NCBI RefSeq assembly: GCF_018613875.1
Contig: NZ_JAGGPJ010000029.1
Coordinates: 61,388 to 125,387, forward strand
Length of the DNA stretch: 64,000 nucleotides
Direction: 5' to 3'
Source of the DNA: Arthrobacter sp. ISL-28
GTDB lineage: Bacteria > Actinomycetota > Actinomycetes > Actinomycetales > Micrococcaceae
The notes below the pieces were generated by a model. It saw only the letters and a program-made list of their open reading frames with translations. It ran no database searches and was not told the origin of the DNA. The position numbers and the translations under genes are program-made. The number at the start of each line of letters is the position of its first letter. Within the stretch, counting starts at the first letter, position 1. Shown here piece by piece: positions 33,297 to 41,938 of this stretch.

Positions 33297-34655
33297 TTAC
33301 CGGGCCCCGGGAATCCAGCTGGTTCCGGCAAGGGGCACCCGGGCCATAGCAGCGGCCTCGATGGTCAGTGCCACCAGGTCCTCCGGTTCCAGGTTGCGCA
33401 GGTGCGACTTCCCGCAGGCCCGGGCGATGGTCTGGGCCTCCATCGTCAGGACACGCAGGTAGTTCGCGATGCGACGGCCTCCGGCAACGGGATCCAGGCG
33501 GGAGGACAGTTCCGGATCTTGGGTGCTGATTCCGGCCGGATCGCGGCCGTCCTGGAAGTCGTCATAGTAGCCGGCGGCAGAGCCCAGGGCGGCGTACTCC
33601 GCGGCGTAACGGGGATCATTGTCGCCGAGGGCGATCAGCGCCGCAGTCCCGATAGCCACCGCATCGGCACCCAAGGCCATGGCTTTGGCGACGTCGGCGC
33701 CCGTGCGGATCCCGCCGGAAACGATGAGCTGGACCTTGCGATGGACGCCAAGTTCCTGGAGGGCCTGGACAGCTTGCGGGATGGCGGCAAGGGTGGGGAT
33801 GCCTACGTTTTCGATGAAGACCTGCTGGGTTGCCGCCGTGCCGCCCTGCATTCCGTCCACCACGATAACGTCGGCGCCGGACTTTACGGCCAGGGCGGTG
33901 TCGTAGTAGGGACGGGACGCGCCCACCTTGACGTAGATCGGCTTCTTCCAGTCGGTGATCTCGCGCAGTTCGCCGATCTTGATTTCCAGGTCGTCCGGCC
34001 CGGTCCAGTCGGGATGGCGGCTGGCTGAGCGCTGGTCGATCCCCACCGGGAGGGTGCGCATCCCCGCAACGCGTTCGGTGATCTTCTGGCCCAGCAGCAT
34101 CCCTCCCCCGCCCGGCTTGGCGCCCTGGCCCAGGACGATCTCGATGGCGTCCGCCTTGCGAAGGTCATCAGGGTTCATCCCGTAGCGGGAGGGCAGGTAT
34201 TGGTAGACCAGGTGTTTGGACTGTCCGCGCTCCTCGGGTGTCATGCCGCCGTCGCCCGTTGTTGTGGAAGTCCCAACCTCACTGGCGCCGCGGCCCAGGG
34301 CTTCCTTGGCGTTGGCCGAGAGGGCGCCGAAACTCATCCCGGCGATAGTCACGGGGGTCTGCAGGTGCAGCGGCTTGCTGGCATGCCGGTCGCCAAGGAC
34401 GATGTCGGTATCGCACCTTTCGCGGTAGCCCTCCAGCGGGTAGCGGGACATGGAAGCGCCGAGGAAGAGCAGGTCGTCGAAATGCGGGACGCTGCGCTTC
34501 GCGCCCCAGCCGCGGATGTCGTAAACGCCGGTAGCGGCGGCGCGCTGGATGTCGGCGATGGTGGCGCGGTCGAAGGTGGCCGATTCGCGCAGGCCGAGTT
34601 CGCCGGGATGCCGGGCGGAGAGGGCTGCGTCGTGGGGCAGTGAAGTGACGGTCAT
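33297..34655 (-). CDS. mgsC: N-methylglutamate synthase FMN/FeS subunit (GltB-like domain)
   Basis: This 452-residue protein equals the central FMN-binding synthase domain of glutamate synthase. TIAGMSFGALSANAKEALGR, VYQYLPSRYGMNPDDLRKAD, LGQGAKPGGGGML and VDGMQGGTAATQ are typical. In N-methylglutamate synthase it joins methylamine to the 2-oxoglutarate-derived carbon skeleton of glutamate. It is the last of four genes (gmaS, mgsA, mgsB, mgsC) on the minus strand, with a 9-base gap to mgsB. The separate-subunit layout with a GATase and a GXGXG protein distinguishes this from the single-chain housekeeping GltB. Confidence 0.85.
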   Translation of the reverse strand: MTVTSLPHDAALSARHPGELGLRESATFDRATIADIQRAAATGVYDIRGWGAKRSVPHFDDLLFLGASMSRYPLEGYRERCDTDIVLGDRHASKPLHLQTPVTIAGMSFGALSANAKEALGRGASEVGTSTTTGDGGMTPEERGQSKHLVYQYLPSRYGMNPDDLRKADAIEIVLGQGAKPGGGGMLLGQKITERVAGMRTLPVGIDQRSASRHPDWTGPDDLEIKIGELREITDWKKPIYVKVGASRPYYDTALAVKSGADVIVVDGMQGGTAATQQVFIENVGIPTLAAIPQAVQALQELGVHRKVQLIVSGGIRTGADVAKAMALGADAVAIGTAALIALGDNDPRYAAEYAALGSAAGYYDDFQDGRDPAGISTQDPELSSRLDPVAGGRRIANYLRVLTMEAQTIARACGKSHLRNLEPEDLVALTIEAAAMARVPLAGTSWIPGAR

Positions 34656-34664
34656 GCTGTCCTC

Positions 34665-35399
34665 CTAGTAGGCGGTGGAGTTGTCGACGTGGAAGTGGTA
34701 CAGGTTGCGGGCGGAGCCGTAGCGCTTGAACTCGGAGGGCTGCTCCGTGCGCCCGGCCGCGGCGAGCAGCTGGCCGAGTTCTTCGAGGTGTTCGCCCCCC
34801 ATGGGCTTCTCCACGCAGTCAGCGCCCAGGGACGCGACGGTGCCTTTGACGTAGATGCGGGCCTCGTAGATGGAGTCGCCAAGCGCGTCTCCGGCGTCGC
34901 CGCAGACCACAAGTCGCCCGGCCTGGGCCATGAAGGCTGACATGTGCCCGATGCTGCCTCCGACTACGATGTCCACGCCCTTCATGGAGATGCCGCAGCG
35001 GGCGCCGGCGTTGCCGTCGATGACCACCAGGCCGCCGTGGCCGGTAGCGGCCGCGGACTGGGAGGCATCACCGGTAACGTGCACCGTTCCGGACATGATG
35101 TTCTCTGCAAGTCCGACGCCGGCATTGCCGCGGATGATGACGTCACCCTTCTGGTGCATCCCGGCGGCGTAGTAGCCCACATGGCCTTCGATCGTCACGC
35201 TGACGGGAGCGTCGATGCCGACCGCGATGCTGTGCTTTCCGTCCGAGTTGGTGACGGTCCACTCCCCCTGCACGTGGGGTTCGTGCAGTGCCTGGTTCAG
35301 GTCCCGGACAGTGGACTCGGCCAGGTCCACCAGCGTGGCTGTGGCCCCGGAAGCGGCTGGGACGTAGGCGGGGGTTTCGGTTCCGATCAGAGTGACCAT
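34665..35399 (-). CDS. mgsB: N-methylglutamate synthase GXGXG subunit
   Basis: This 244-residue right-handed beta-helix protein equals the C-terminal GXGXG domain of glutamate synthase: GHVGYYAAGMHQKGDVIIRG, GNAGVGLAENIMSG, GDASQSAAATGHGGLVVIDG, GNAGARCGISMKG and GDAGDALGDSIYEA are successive turns. It has a structural role in the synthase complex. Its start overlaps the 3' end of mgsA by 13 bases, so the two are translationally coupled. Confidence 0.85.
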   Translation of the reverse strand: MVTLIGTETPAYVPAASGATATLVDLAESTVRDLNQALHEPHVQGEWTVTNSDGKHSIAVGIDAPVSVTIEGHVGYYAAGMHQKGDVIIRGNAGVGLAENIMSGTVHVTGDASQSAAATGHGGLVVIDGNAGARCGISMKGVDIVVGGSIGHMSAFMAQAGRLVVCGDAGDALGDSIYEARIYVKGTVASLGADCVEKPMGGEHLEELGQLLAAAGRTEQPSEFKRYGSARNLYHFHVDNSTAY

Positions 35400-36295
35400 G
35401 TGTAGACCTTTCCGGGTTCGGGTTCAAAGATTCGGGCGTTGTCGATGCGGGGCAGGGAGGCCAGGGCACGGTATTCGGAGGCCATGGCCACGTAGTCGTC
35501 CGTTTCGGCGATGATGGCGGGCTTGCAGGCGATGGGGTCGCGGACCACGGCCATGCTGTCGGCCGTGGTGACCACCAGGGTGTAGAAACCGTCGAAGACC
35601 TTACCGAGGTTGATCAGGGCTGTTTCGAGGTCGTCGCCCTGCTCCAGGCGTGAGGCGATGAAGCGGGCGCCCACCTCGGTGTCGTTGTCCGAATCGAACA
35701 CCACTCCCCGGCGCTTGAGCTCCCGTCGGATGGTGGCGTGGTTGGAGAAGGAGCCGTTGTGCACCAGGCAGAGGTCGTCAGCCACGGAGAAGGGGTGCGA
35801 GCCGCCGGCGGTGACGGCGGATTCGGTGGCCATCCGGGTGTGGGAAAGGCCCTGGCTGCCGGCCATGTTTTCCAGGCCGTGTTCGGCGGCGATCTCCATG
35901 GGATGGCCGACGCTCTTCATCACGGCCACGTGTTCGCCGCGTCCGATGATGGTGGACTTCGGCAGGGCCTCCTTGACCGCCTTCATCAGGAGCGGGGTCT
36001 CGACGGCGGAGCTCACCAGAGTTGTGTCGCCCACCACCTGGACCCTGGTACTTGCGGCGTCGGGGAGCAGGCGTGCCAGGGAGGTTTCGATGTCGGCGAG
36101 GGCCGCGCCCTGCTCTTTGCCTAGGAGGCTGAGGGTCGCCTGACCCGGCGAGACCAGGCCGGGCGTGTTGTAGACGGCGAGACCGGCAGAGTCCGGTCCG
36201 CGATCAACGATCTGGCACATCATCGAGGACAGAAGGCTGCCCATGTGGGCGTGCAGCCCGGGATTGCGCAGCTGCAGTGCAGCGATTCCGCACAT
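35387..36295 (-). CDS. mgsA: N-methylglutamate synthase glutaminase-type subunit
   Basis: This 302-residue class II glutamine amidotransferase starts MCGIAALQLRN. The Cys after Met is the N-terminal nucleophile exposed on processing. The family motifs RGPDSAGLAVYN (about 33-44), SHTRMATES and HNGSFSNHATIRRELKRRG are present. ATG at 36295 is fixed by the need for Cys at position 2 and by an aaagga site upstream; a 48-residue extension is rejected. In the N-methylglutamate synthase complex it would hydrolyse gamma-glutamylmethylamide to release methylamine for transfer. Confidence 0.88.
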   Translation of the reverse strand: MCGIAALQLRNPGLHAHMGSLLSSMMCQIVDRGPDSAGLAVYNTPGLVSPGQATLSLLGKEQGAALADIETSLARLLPDAASTRVQVVGDTTLVSSAVETPLLMKAVKEALPKSTIIGRGEHVAVMKSVGHPMEIAAEHGLENMAGSQGLSHTRMATESAVTAGGSHPFSVADDLCLVHNGSFSNHATIRRELKRRGVVFDSDNDTEVGARFIASRLEQGDDLETALINLGKVFDGFYTLVVTTADSMAVVRDPIACKPAIIAETDDYVAMASEYRALASLPRIDNARIFEPEPGKVYTWSL

Positions 36296-36326
36296 AGTGG
36301 ATCCTTTGCTGTTGGTTGTTGGTTTG

Positions 36327-37703
36327 TCAGATGGCCGTGAGGTAGCTGCGGATTTCCCAGTCGCTGACCTGGTTGTGCCAGACGAGGAATTCCTCTTCCT
36401 TGGCATCGGCATAGTAAGCGCCGATAGCCTGGTCTCCACTGAGGCTGGCCAGCATCACGGGGTCGTTGCGGAGCGCCTCGACCGCATGCAGGAGGGTGGC
36501 CGGGAGGGCATGGGCGGCCGGCTTGGACTCGCCAGGGCCCGACGGCGTGCCGGGATCCCTGCGCTGCTGGATTCCGTCCAGGCCGGCAGCGATGACGGCT
36601 GCGATGGCGAGGTAGGGGTTGGCGGAGCCGTCCCCGGAGCGCAGTTCTATCCTCTTGTCGTCCGGGACGCGGATCATGTGCGTCCGGTCGTTGCCCCCGT
36701 AGGAGGCCTTCCGGGGAGACCAGGTGGCGCCCGAGGAACTGGTGGTCGCTCCGGTTCGCTTATACGAGTTCACGGTTGGCGCGAGGAACGCCTGTAGCGC
36801 CGGTGCATGCTCCAGAAGGCCGCCAATAAAGGAATAAGCGAGCTCCGAGAGTCCCAGGCCCTCGGCGTCGTCGTCGCTTGGAAACAACGGGTCGGACCCG
36901 GACCACAGGGACAGGTGCAGGTGCAGCCCGCTGCCCGTCCGGTCCGTAAACGGCTTGGGCATGAAAGTAGCGGTCATGCCCCGCTGTTCGGCGAGGATGT
37001 TCAGGATGTAGCGCAAGGTGACGACCCGGTCCGCCGTCGTCAGCGCATCCGCAAAGTTGAAGTTCTGCTCGAATTGGCCGGCCGCGTCCTCGTGGTCGTT
37101 GGCGTAGTTGCCCCAGCCCAGGGTGTTCATGGCCGAACTAATCTCAGCGAGATGGTCATACATTCTGGTGACGCCGCGTGCGTCGTAGCAGGGGCGTGGC
37201 GAATCGTCCCTGGCGTCGGCGGTGGCGAGCGTGCCGTCGTCGTTCTTCCTGACGAGGAAGTACTCCACTTCCGCGCCGACCTTTGCCTGCATCCCGGCAT
37301 CGGCAAGCCGGGACAGTGCGTTCTTGAGGATCACGCGAGGGGCGTACGGCCACGGTTTGCCGTTCACATATGGATCACAGTGCACAACGGCGAGGCCGTC
37401 CTTGATGAAAGGGACCGGGGTGAAGGACTGGAGATCAGGAACGGCTATAAGGTCACCGTCCTGGGGATTCTGGCCGATGAGCCCTGCGGCGTAACCGGCG
37501 AACCCCATTCCGCCCCCTTCCAGCTCGTCCGCGGCTTCAACGGGCACCAGCTTTGCGCATGGCTTGCCGGTCATGTCCACGAAGGTAGCGAGGATGAAGC
37601 GGACATCGTGGGCGCCTGCCAGATCGGCCAGGGTGATCCTGTCCTGAGGGGTCTGTACTTCAACGGGAGCAGAGTTCAGCTCGGGTGTAACGAGACTTGT
37701 CAT
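36327..37703 (-). CDS. gmaS: Gamma-glutamylmethylamide synthetase (glutamine synthetase-like)
   Basis: This 458-residue glutamine synthetase-fold enzyme is of the GlnT/GmaS type that ligates methylamine to glutamate with ATP. Metal-binding motif VGAEVEYFLV (about 142-151), ATP-site GSGLHLHLSLW (about 255-265) and glutamate-site RKASYGGNDRTHMIRVP with RIELRSGDGSANPY are visible. It lies 31 bases upstream of mgsA and heads the operon, which identifies it as GmaS rather than housekeeping glutamine synthetase. The upstream region has an imperfect dyad (actacagtg/cacagtagt near 37730-37760), possibly for the XRE-cupin regulator. Confidence 0.87.
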   Translation of the reverse strand: MTSLVTPELNSAPVEVQTPQDRITLADLAGAHDVRFILATFVDMTGKPCAKLVPVEAADELEGGGMGFAGYAAGLIGQNPQDGDLIAVPDLQSFTPVPFIKDGLAVVHCDPYVNGKPWPYAPRVILKNALSRLADAGMQAKVGAEVEYFLVRKNDDGTLATADARDDSPRPCYDARGVTRMYDHLAEISSAMNTLGWGNYANDHEDAAGQFEQNFNFADALTTADRVVTLRYILNILAEQRGMTATFMPKPFTDRTGSGLHLHLSLWSGSDPLFPSDDDAEGLGLSELAYSFIGGLLEHAPALQAFLAPTVNSYKRTGATTSSSGATWSPRKASYGGNDRTHMIRVPDDKRIELRSGDGSANPYLAIAAVIAAGLDGIQQRRDPGTPSGPGESKPAAHALPATLLHAVEALRNDPVMLASLSGDQAIGAYYADAKEEEFLVWHNQVSDWEIRSYLTAI

Positions 37704-37899
37704 GGAAACGGTCCTGTCCGTGATCAGTTACTACAGTGAAACGCTGTTGAACCACAGTAGTCAAATTAATGTTTCCAAACAGTCCCTCTTGTGTTAAATC
37801 CGCATTGCCCAGCGAAGCATGGACCTTTTGGCTTGTTGCAGTGTCGCCGTCCTCGTGCCCGCCGGGATCCTGGCGGCCCTGTCTGCGAAGCCCTCATCC

Positions 37900-38632
37900 G
37901 GCCCCTGTGCCTTCTCGACGCAATGGCCGTCCAAGTATCGACTGGTGACTTCACGGCCTATGCGTCTCACCAGTTGCGAACACCACTGGCGGCCCTTCGC
38001 TTGAACCTGAACAGTCTGCGTGACCGGCTTGAAAGCCCGCGAAGAGAGATCGTCCGTGGACAATGCACTGGCGAAGGCCGGGCGACTGGCACGGCTGGTC
38101 AACAGCCTTCTCTGGCCCTTGCCCGCTTCAGTCCCCCATCAGGCGCCCCGAAACAATCGACGTCGCGGTCGTTGTTGCCCCCGGACTGGACCTTGGAGCG
38201 ATGCTTCCGACAGGCCGCCGTCGAACTAGTGAGCTCCCCGGCCGCAGTCCCACACGATGGTCAACAGCCCGTCCCCGCCTGGATAACGCCAGGTCACCTT
38301 GAGCAGGTGCTGGACAGTTGCTGGCGAACCCGTGCAATCATCGCCTCCAGGCACCACTGCGACGATTACTGTCCGCCAAGTGACGGGCAGGTGATCCTGG
38401 ATGTTTGCAGACCCAAGGTCCAGGCCTGACCGACGACGAGCTTGAGCGCGTGTTTGACCGTTTTTAGAGCATTGCTCCTGGCGGTTCAGGCCTTGGGCGG
38501 CCCATCGTGCGCCAACTTGTGGAGCACGACACCGGTAGGGTTCAGCTGCTGGCCGATCCAAGAGTAGTGCCACAACACACGAATCCGACCAATCCAACGG
38601 ACTCACCGTCCGGATCACCCTTCCCGCCTGAA
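37900..38632 (+). pseudogene. Sensor histidine kinase, frameshifted remnant
   Basis: Pieces of a HisKA/HATPase sensor kinase are spread over the three plus frames. They include YASHQLRTPLAALRLNLNSL (phospho-His box), VDNALAKAGRLARLVNSLL-like sequence, then DGQVILDVC and DDELERVFDRF followed by a stop at 38465. Next comes GGSGLGRPIVRQLVEHDTGR and a final GLTVRITLPA-like end. At least four frameshifts or stops are present and no N-terminal sensor segment remains, so it is inactive. No response regulator is adjacent. Confidence 0.72.
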
Positions 38633-38866
38633 AACCACGGGACAAAAACCAGCGCCCTAAACATCCGCTTCACCGTCGGTGATCCGGCCCAATTCCCTGC
38701 CAACGGAATCTCATAGGGCACGCGGCGGCAGCAGTCTATGATCCGAGCCCACCACAGCCTCGATGTCCTCGCCCTGTGCGATGTTCATAGGCCAAGGCCA
38801 CCCATCGTTGCGAGAGGTGGCCTTGGAGTCTTGAGGGACAGCGCATTTTCAGCAGGGGTATACCGT

Positions 38867-39025
38867 CTACAGGCGGCGTGCCACTATTCCAGCCGAGAAT
38901 CCACCTGCCCCGACGGTAAGCAGCGCCAGCCCCAAACCGAAACGGAGTGTGGTCGTTGCGGCAACTGTGCAAAAGATACCCGCGGCCACCAACAGCAGTG
39001 TGCTGGCGAAATAGATGTGGCTCAT
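38867..39025 (-). CDS. Possible small two-helix membrane protein (52 residues)
   Basis: The frame starts MSHIYFASTLLLVAAGIFCT and continues with a second hydrophobic segment (LGLALLTVGAGGFSAGIVA) before ending in ARRL. An agagg site lies 5 bases before the ATG. The two predicted helices and positively charged C-terminus are typical of small actinobacterial membrane proteins. It has no named family and could be a remnant. Confidence 0.42.
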   Translation of the reverse strand: MSHIYFASTLLLVAAGIFCTVAATTTLRFGLGLALLTVGAGGFSAGIVARRL

Positions 39026-39584
39026 GAAACCTCTGAAGGGTCAGGGAGAGAGCGCCTAACGGACGCCTACCCCACAGTGCCGCGAGGTAGCTGGGTGGCT
39101 GTATCAGTCCCGCGACAGGTGGAATGTTCGTCCTAAGGGCAGACGAAGGTCCAGATGACCGATTTTCCGTTGAGTCGGCATGAGCGAACCTTCGGTGAGT
39201 TCTTTTTTCTGGTGGGTGATTCTTGGGAAGCCCAGGTCCCGCTAAGCGCGATCTCAGCCCCCGCAGGAACTTCGCGGCATATTCGACGGGTCCTTGGGTT
39301 CCGCTCCTGGAGACCTATGGTGTCGTTGCAAGACGGCGACGCAGCCGCTCGACGGCTCGCGGGCTGGCGCCTCTTTTCTCAATCGGTTTCGGGGCACGGG
39401 CAATAGAAGCAGTTGGGGCCCTCACAGTCGGTGTAGGAAACAGAAGCGTCTTGCCTCATCGTTTTTGCAGCGCTGAACGTGTGACCACCGGGCGCATTTG
39501 TTTGAGCGGTTGACGTTTTTTGCATTGCTGTGCTCCTTTCTGAAAACCTACTGAACATTCCGCTGAGGGTCGTTGACTTTGGTC

Positions 39585-39614
39585 GATGCCCCTTGGATGT
39601 GACCGAGGGGCATC
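39585..39614. terminator. Hairpin downstream of the dadA-like gene
   Basis: Nine-base arms gatgcccct and aggggcatc with a 12-base loop lie 44 bases beyond the minus-strand stop at 39658. There is no T-run, so this is a weak terminator candidate for the six-gene operon. Confidence 0.4.
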
Positions 39615-39657
39615 AACTAACCACGACGGCTTTGACCTGCGGCCGTCCTAATGAAAC

Positions 39658-40896
39658 CTAAAATCGGTCAGCGGCGAGGCTGGCCCTGCTGGCGGCGGAG
39701 GTCTGCCCCGTGGCCAGCTCGGCAATTAGCTGGCCTGTTGGTGGGGCCAGACTGATTCCGAGCATCGCGTGGCCGGTGGCGACGAGAACGCGGGGTTTTC
39801 GCGGCAAGGGCCCAATGATGGGCAGGCCGTCGGGGGTCATAGGCCGCAGCCCCGTCCAGGGTTGAGGTTTCCGGGTCAGGTCAGGCCAGCGGCTGAAGTA
39901 TGAGGGCAGGCTGCTCAGGAGGCCGCCGGCGCGGACCACATCGATTCGTTCATTGATGCCGCCGAAGCCCATCGTGCCGGCGATCCGCACCTTCGTGGCC
40001 AAAGGAGTGATGGCCACCTTGGCCTCCGCCAGGTACAGGGGACGGGTTGGGCCGTCATCCTCGAGGGGCAGATCATAGCCATAGCCTTTGCCTGCCTGCA
40101 GGGCGATCCGCTCACCGATGCCAGCCAACACCTGATTCGTCCAGGCTCCGGCCGCAACGACGATGCGGTCAGCACGTAGAGCCTTCTCCCCCACCACGAC
40201 GGACGCTGAACCATCCGTTTCCTGACGGAGGGAGGCCGCCTTGCCCAGCAGGAATTCCACGCCGTCACGGGTACATGCGGCCGCAAGGCCGTTCGTAAAC
40301 GACGCGGGGTCAAGGGAACGATCCCCGAAGGTCTGCAGCCCACCTGCGAGTCCGGCGGCGACGGACGGGCACTCTCTGACAAGCGCTTCACCTTCCAGTG
40401 CCCGCCAGGAAAAGCCAGGGATAACCGATTTCATGGCATCCAGCTCGTGTGCATGGTGTTCGAGCTTCCGGCCGTCCTTGAACAACATTGTGAAAGGGTC
40501 CGCATGGCTTTCGAACCGCACGCCATCGGCCCTGAGGTCGTCGAACATCTGCACCGTCTCGGCCCCCAAGTCGGCGAGAACCTTGAGTCCGGCTTCGAAG
40601 CGGGCCGTGGTGCAGTGTCGCAGCATCGTCAGCATGAACCGGATGAACTGCGGACTCAGGTTGGGTTGGACGTAGAGCGGGCTGTCCCGGCGGAGCATCC
40701 ATCGCAAGGCCTGGGGCAGCACTCCGGGCGCAGGGACCGGTGTGGACATACTCGGCACCACCCATCCTGCGTTGTGGCTGGAGGCTTTGGAGCCTGGCTG
40801 CACCGCGTCCACGACTGTCACGTCGGCTCCGCTCTTGCGGAGATAGTAGGCGGCGGACAGCCCGATGGCTCCTGCGCCGATGACAATTGTTCTCAT
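39658..40896 (-). CDS. FAD-dependent amino acid dehydrogenase, DadA-like
   Basis: This 412-residue protein of the DAO/DadA family has an N-terminal dinucleotide motif VIGAGAIGLSAAYYLRKSG (about 4-22), an SSHNAGWVVPS flavin loop and the C-terminal GLRPMTPDGLPIIGPL and ATGHAMLGISLAP segments. It would oxidise a D-amino acid or an N-alkyl amino acid, passing electrons to quinone or oxygen. It is the last gene of an operon with a polar amino acid ABC transporter and an ornithine cyclodeaminase-like gene. N-methylglutamate is one possible substrate given the upstream mgs genes, but that is speculative. Confidence 0.83.
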   Translation of the reverse strand: MRTIVIGAGAIGLSAAYYLRKSGADVTVVDAVQPGSKASSHNAGWVVPSMSTPVPAPGVLPQALRWMLRRDSPLYVQPNLSPQFIRFMLTMLRHCTTARFEAGLKVLADLGAETVQMFDDLRADGVRFESHADPFTMLFKDGRKLEHHAHELDAMKSVIPGFSWRALEGEALVRECPSVAAGLAGGLQTFGDRSLDPASFTNGLAAACTRDGVEFLLGKAASLRQETDGSASVVVGEKALRADRIVVAAGAWTNQVLAGIGERIALQAGKGYGYDLPLEDDGPTRPLYLAEAKVAITPLATKVRIAGTMGFGGINERIDVVRAGGLLSSLPSYFSRWPDLTRKPQPWTGLRPMTPDGLPIIGPLPRKPRVLVATGHAMLGISLAPPTGQLIAELATGQTSAASRASLAADRF

Positions 40897-40944
40897 ACGT
40901 TCTCCATGGTGTGAGGTGCCGTAACGGTCCTCGTGCGGACGTCC

Positions 40945-41907
40945 TTAGCCTGAGGCGGCGTCAGAGGGGCGGGCGATGATGTCTTCGTAGATGGCAGAGG
41001 CCGTGACAAGGTCCTGCCATCCCATCCCTACGCTCTTGAAGAAGGCCGGACCACGGCGAGGTACTGCACCAACCCGGACCAGGGGTGAGAGCTGGTGCAG
41101 TTCTTCGCCGGTGATGGTTCCGTTGTGGATGCCGATGATGATGTCGCCGGCCTCACGGAGGGCGGTATCGGTGTCCTCCACATAGATTGTGCTGCGTTTC
41201 AGCAGTGCGTCGTCTACCTCCCGGGCGTCGGGTTCGTGGGAGCCCATGGCGACGACGACGGCGTCGTCGCGTACGAGCGAACCGTCAAAGAGAGGCTCCC
41301 TGGCGCTGGTGCAGCACGTGATGATGTCGGCTTCGGCCACGTCCGCAGCAGTCCCTTGATGTGCGTTGAACCCTTGGTTCCTCAACTGTGCGAGGAGAGC
41401 CTCGGTTCCTCTTACTGACCGTCCCACCACCGTCACCTTGGTGAGGTGTCGAACAGCAGCCACAGCCTTCACGTGATACAGCGCCTGCGGTCCGGTGCCG
41501 AAGACAAGGAGTGAGGCGGCATCCGTTGCGGCCAGATGCCTGATTGCCAGGGCTGAGAGCGCTGAGGTGCGAATGGCGGTGAGTGAGACACCGTCCAGGA
41601 GCATGAGCGGGTGAAGCGTGTCCGAGTTGAAGAGCAGATAATTGCCTTGAATCTTGGGAAGCTGCTGCTTGTGGTTTTCGGGCGCGACGGTGACGATTTT
41701 GACCCCTGCATACCCGCCGTGCTCCCCCGGCATCAGCAGAAAGCTGCCTTTGGCCAGGGGGACGTTGCTTCGGGCCAGGGAATCTTCGGGTTTCAATCCG
41801 GATTTCAGGGCCCGCTCCAGTGCGGAGATCGCTCTTTCCATGGTTAGGTGCTCGAAGACCTGTTCTGCGGAGACCACCGCAATGTCATCGGATTGCATGA
41901 GGGGCAT
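40945..41907 (-). CDS. Ornithine cyclodeaminase/mu-crystallin family protein
   Basis: This 320-residue NAD(P)-binding protein of the OCD/mu-crystallin family contains YAGVKIVTVAPENHKQQLPK (about 65-84), LDGVSLTAIRTSALSALA (about 103-120) and a Rossmann GTGPQALYHVKA (about 137-148). Members act as ornithine cyclodeaminase, alanine dehydrogenase, ketimine reductase or opine-type enzymes. Coupled with the dadA-like gene it may reduce an imino acid or help interconvert amino and keto acids. It belongs to the GntR-linked amino acid uptake operon; the substrate is unknown. Confidence 0.8.
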   Translation of the reverse strand: MPLMQSDDIAVVSAEQVFEHLTMERAISALERALKSGLKPEDSLARSNVPLAKGSFLLMPGEHGGYAGVKIVTVAPENHKQQLPKIQGNYLLFNSDTLHPLMLLDGVSLTAIRTSALSALAIRHLAATDAASLLVFGTGPQALYHVKAVAAVRHLTKVTVVGRSVRGTEALLAQLRNQGFNAHQGTAADVAEADIITCCTSAREPLFDGSLVRDDAVVVAMGSHEPDAREVDDALLKRSTIYVEDTDTALREAGDIIIGIHNGTITGEELHQLSPLVRVGAVPRRGPAFFKSVGMGWQDLVTASAIYEDIIARPSDAASG

Positions 41908-41938
41908 GTATATCTCTCCTGGGACGTGTAAGGAACAG

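Larger units (their letters stand above)
38633..39657. other. Mostly non-coding region with one possible small gene
   Basis: About 1 kb holds the possible small membrane protein at 38867-39025 and the hairpin at 39585-39614. Other open frames (for instance at 39155-39513 on the plus strand) show no recognisable motif, ribosome site or family pattern. Confidence 0.4.

Noticed and set aside
39155..39513. Small plus-strand frames before the dadA-like gene
   Set aside because: No ribosome site, no family similarity, and the two frames overlap each other.
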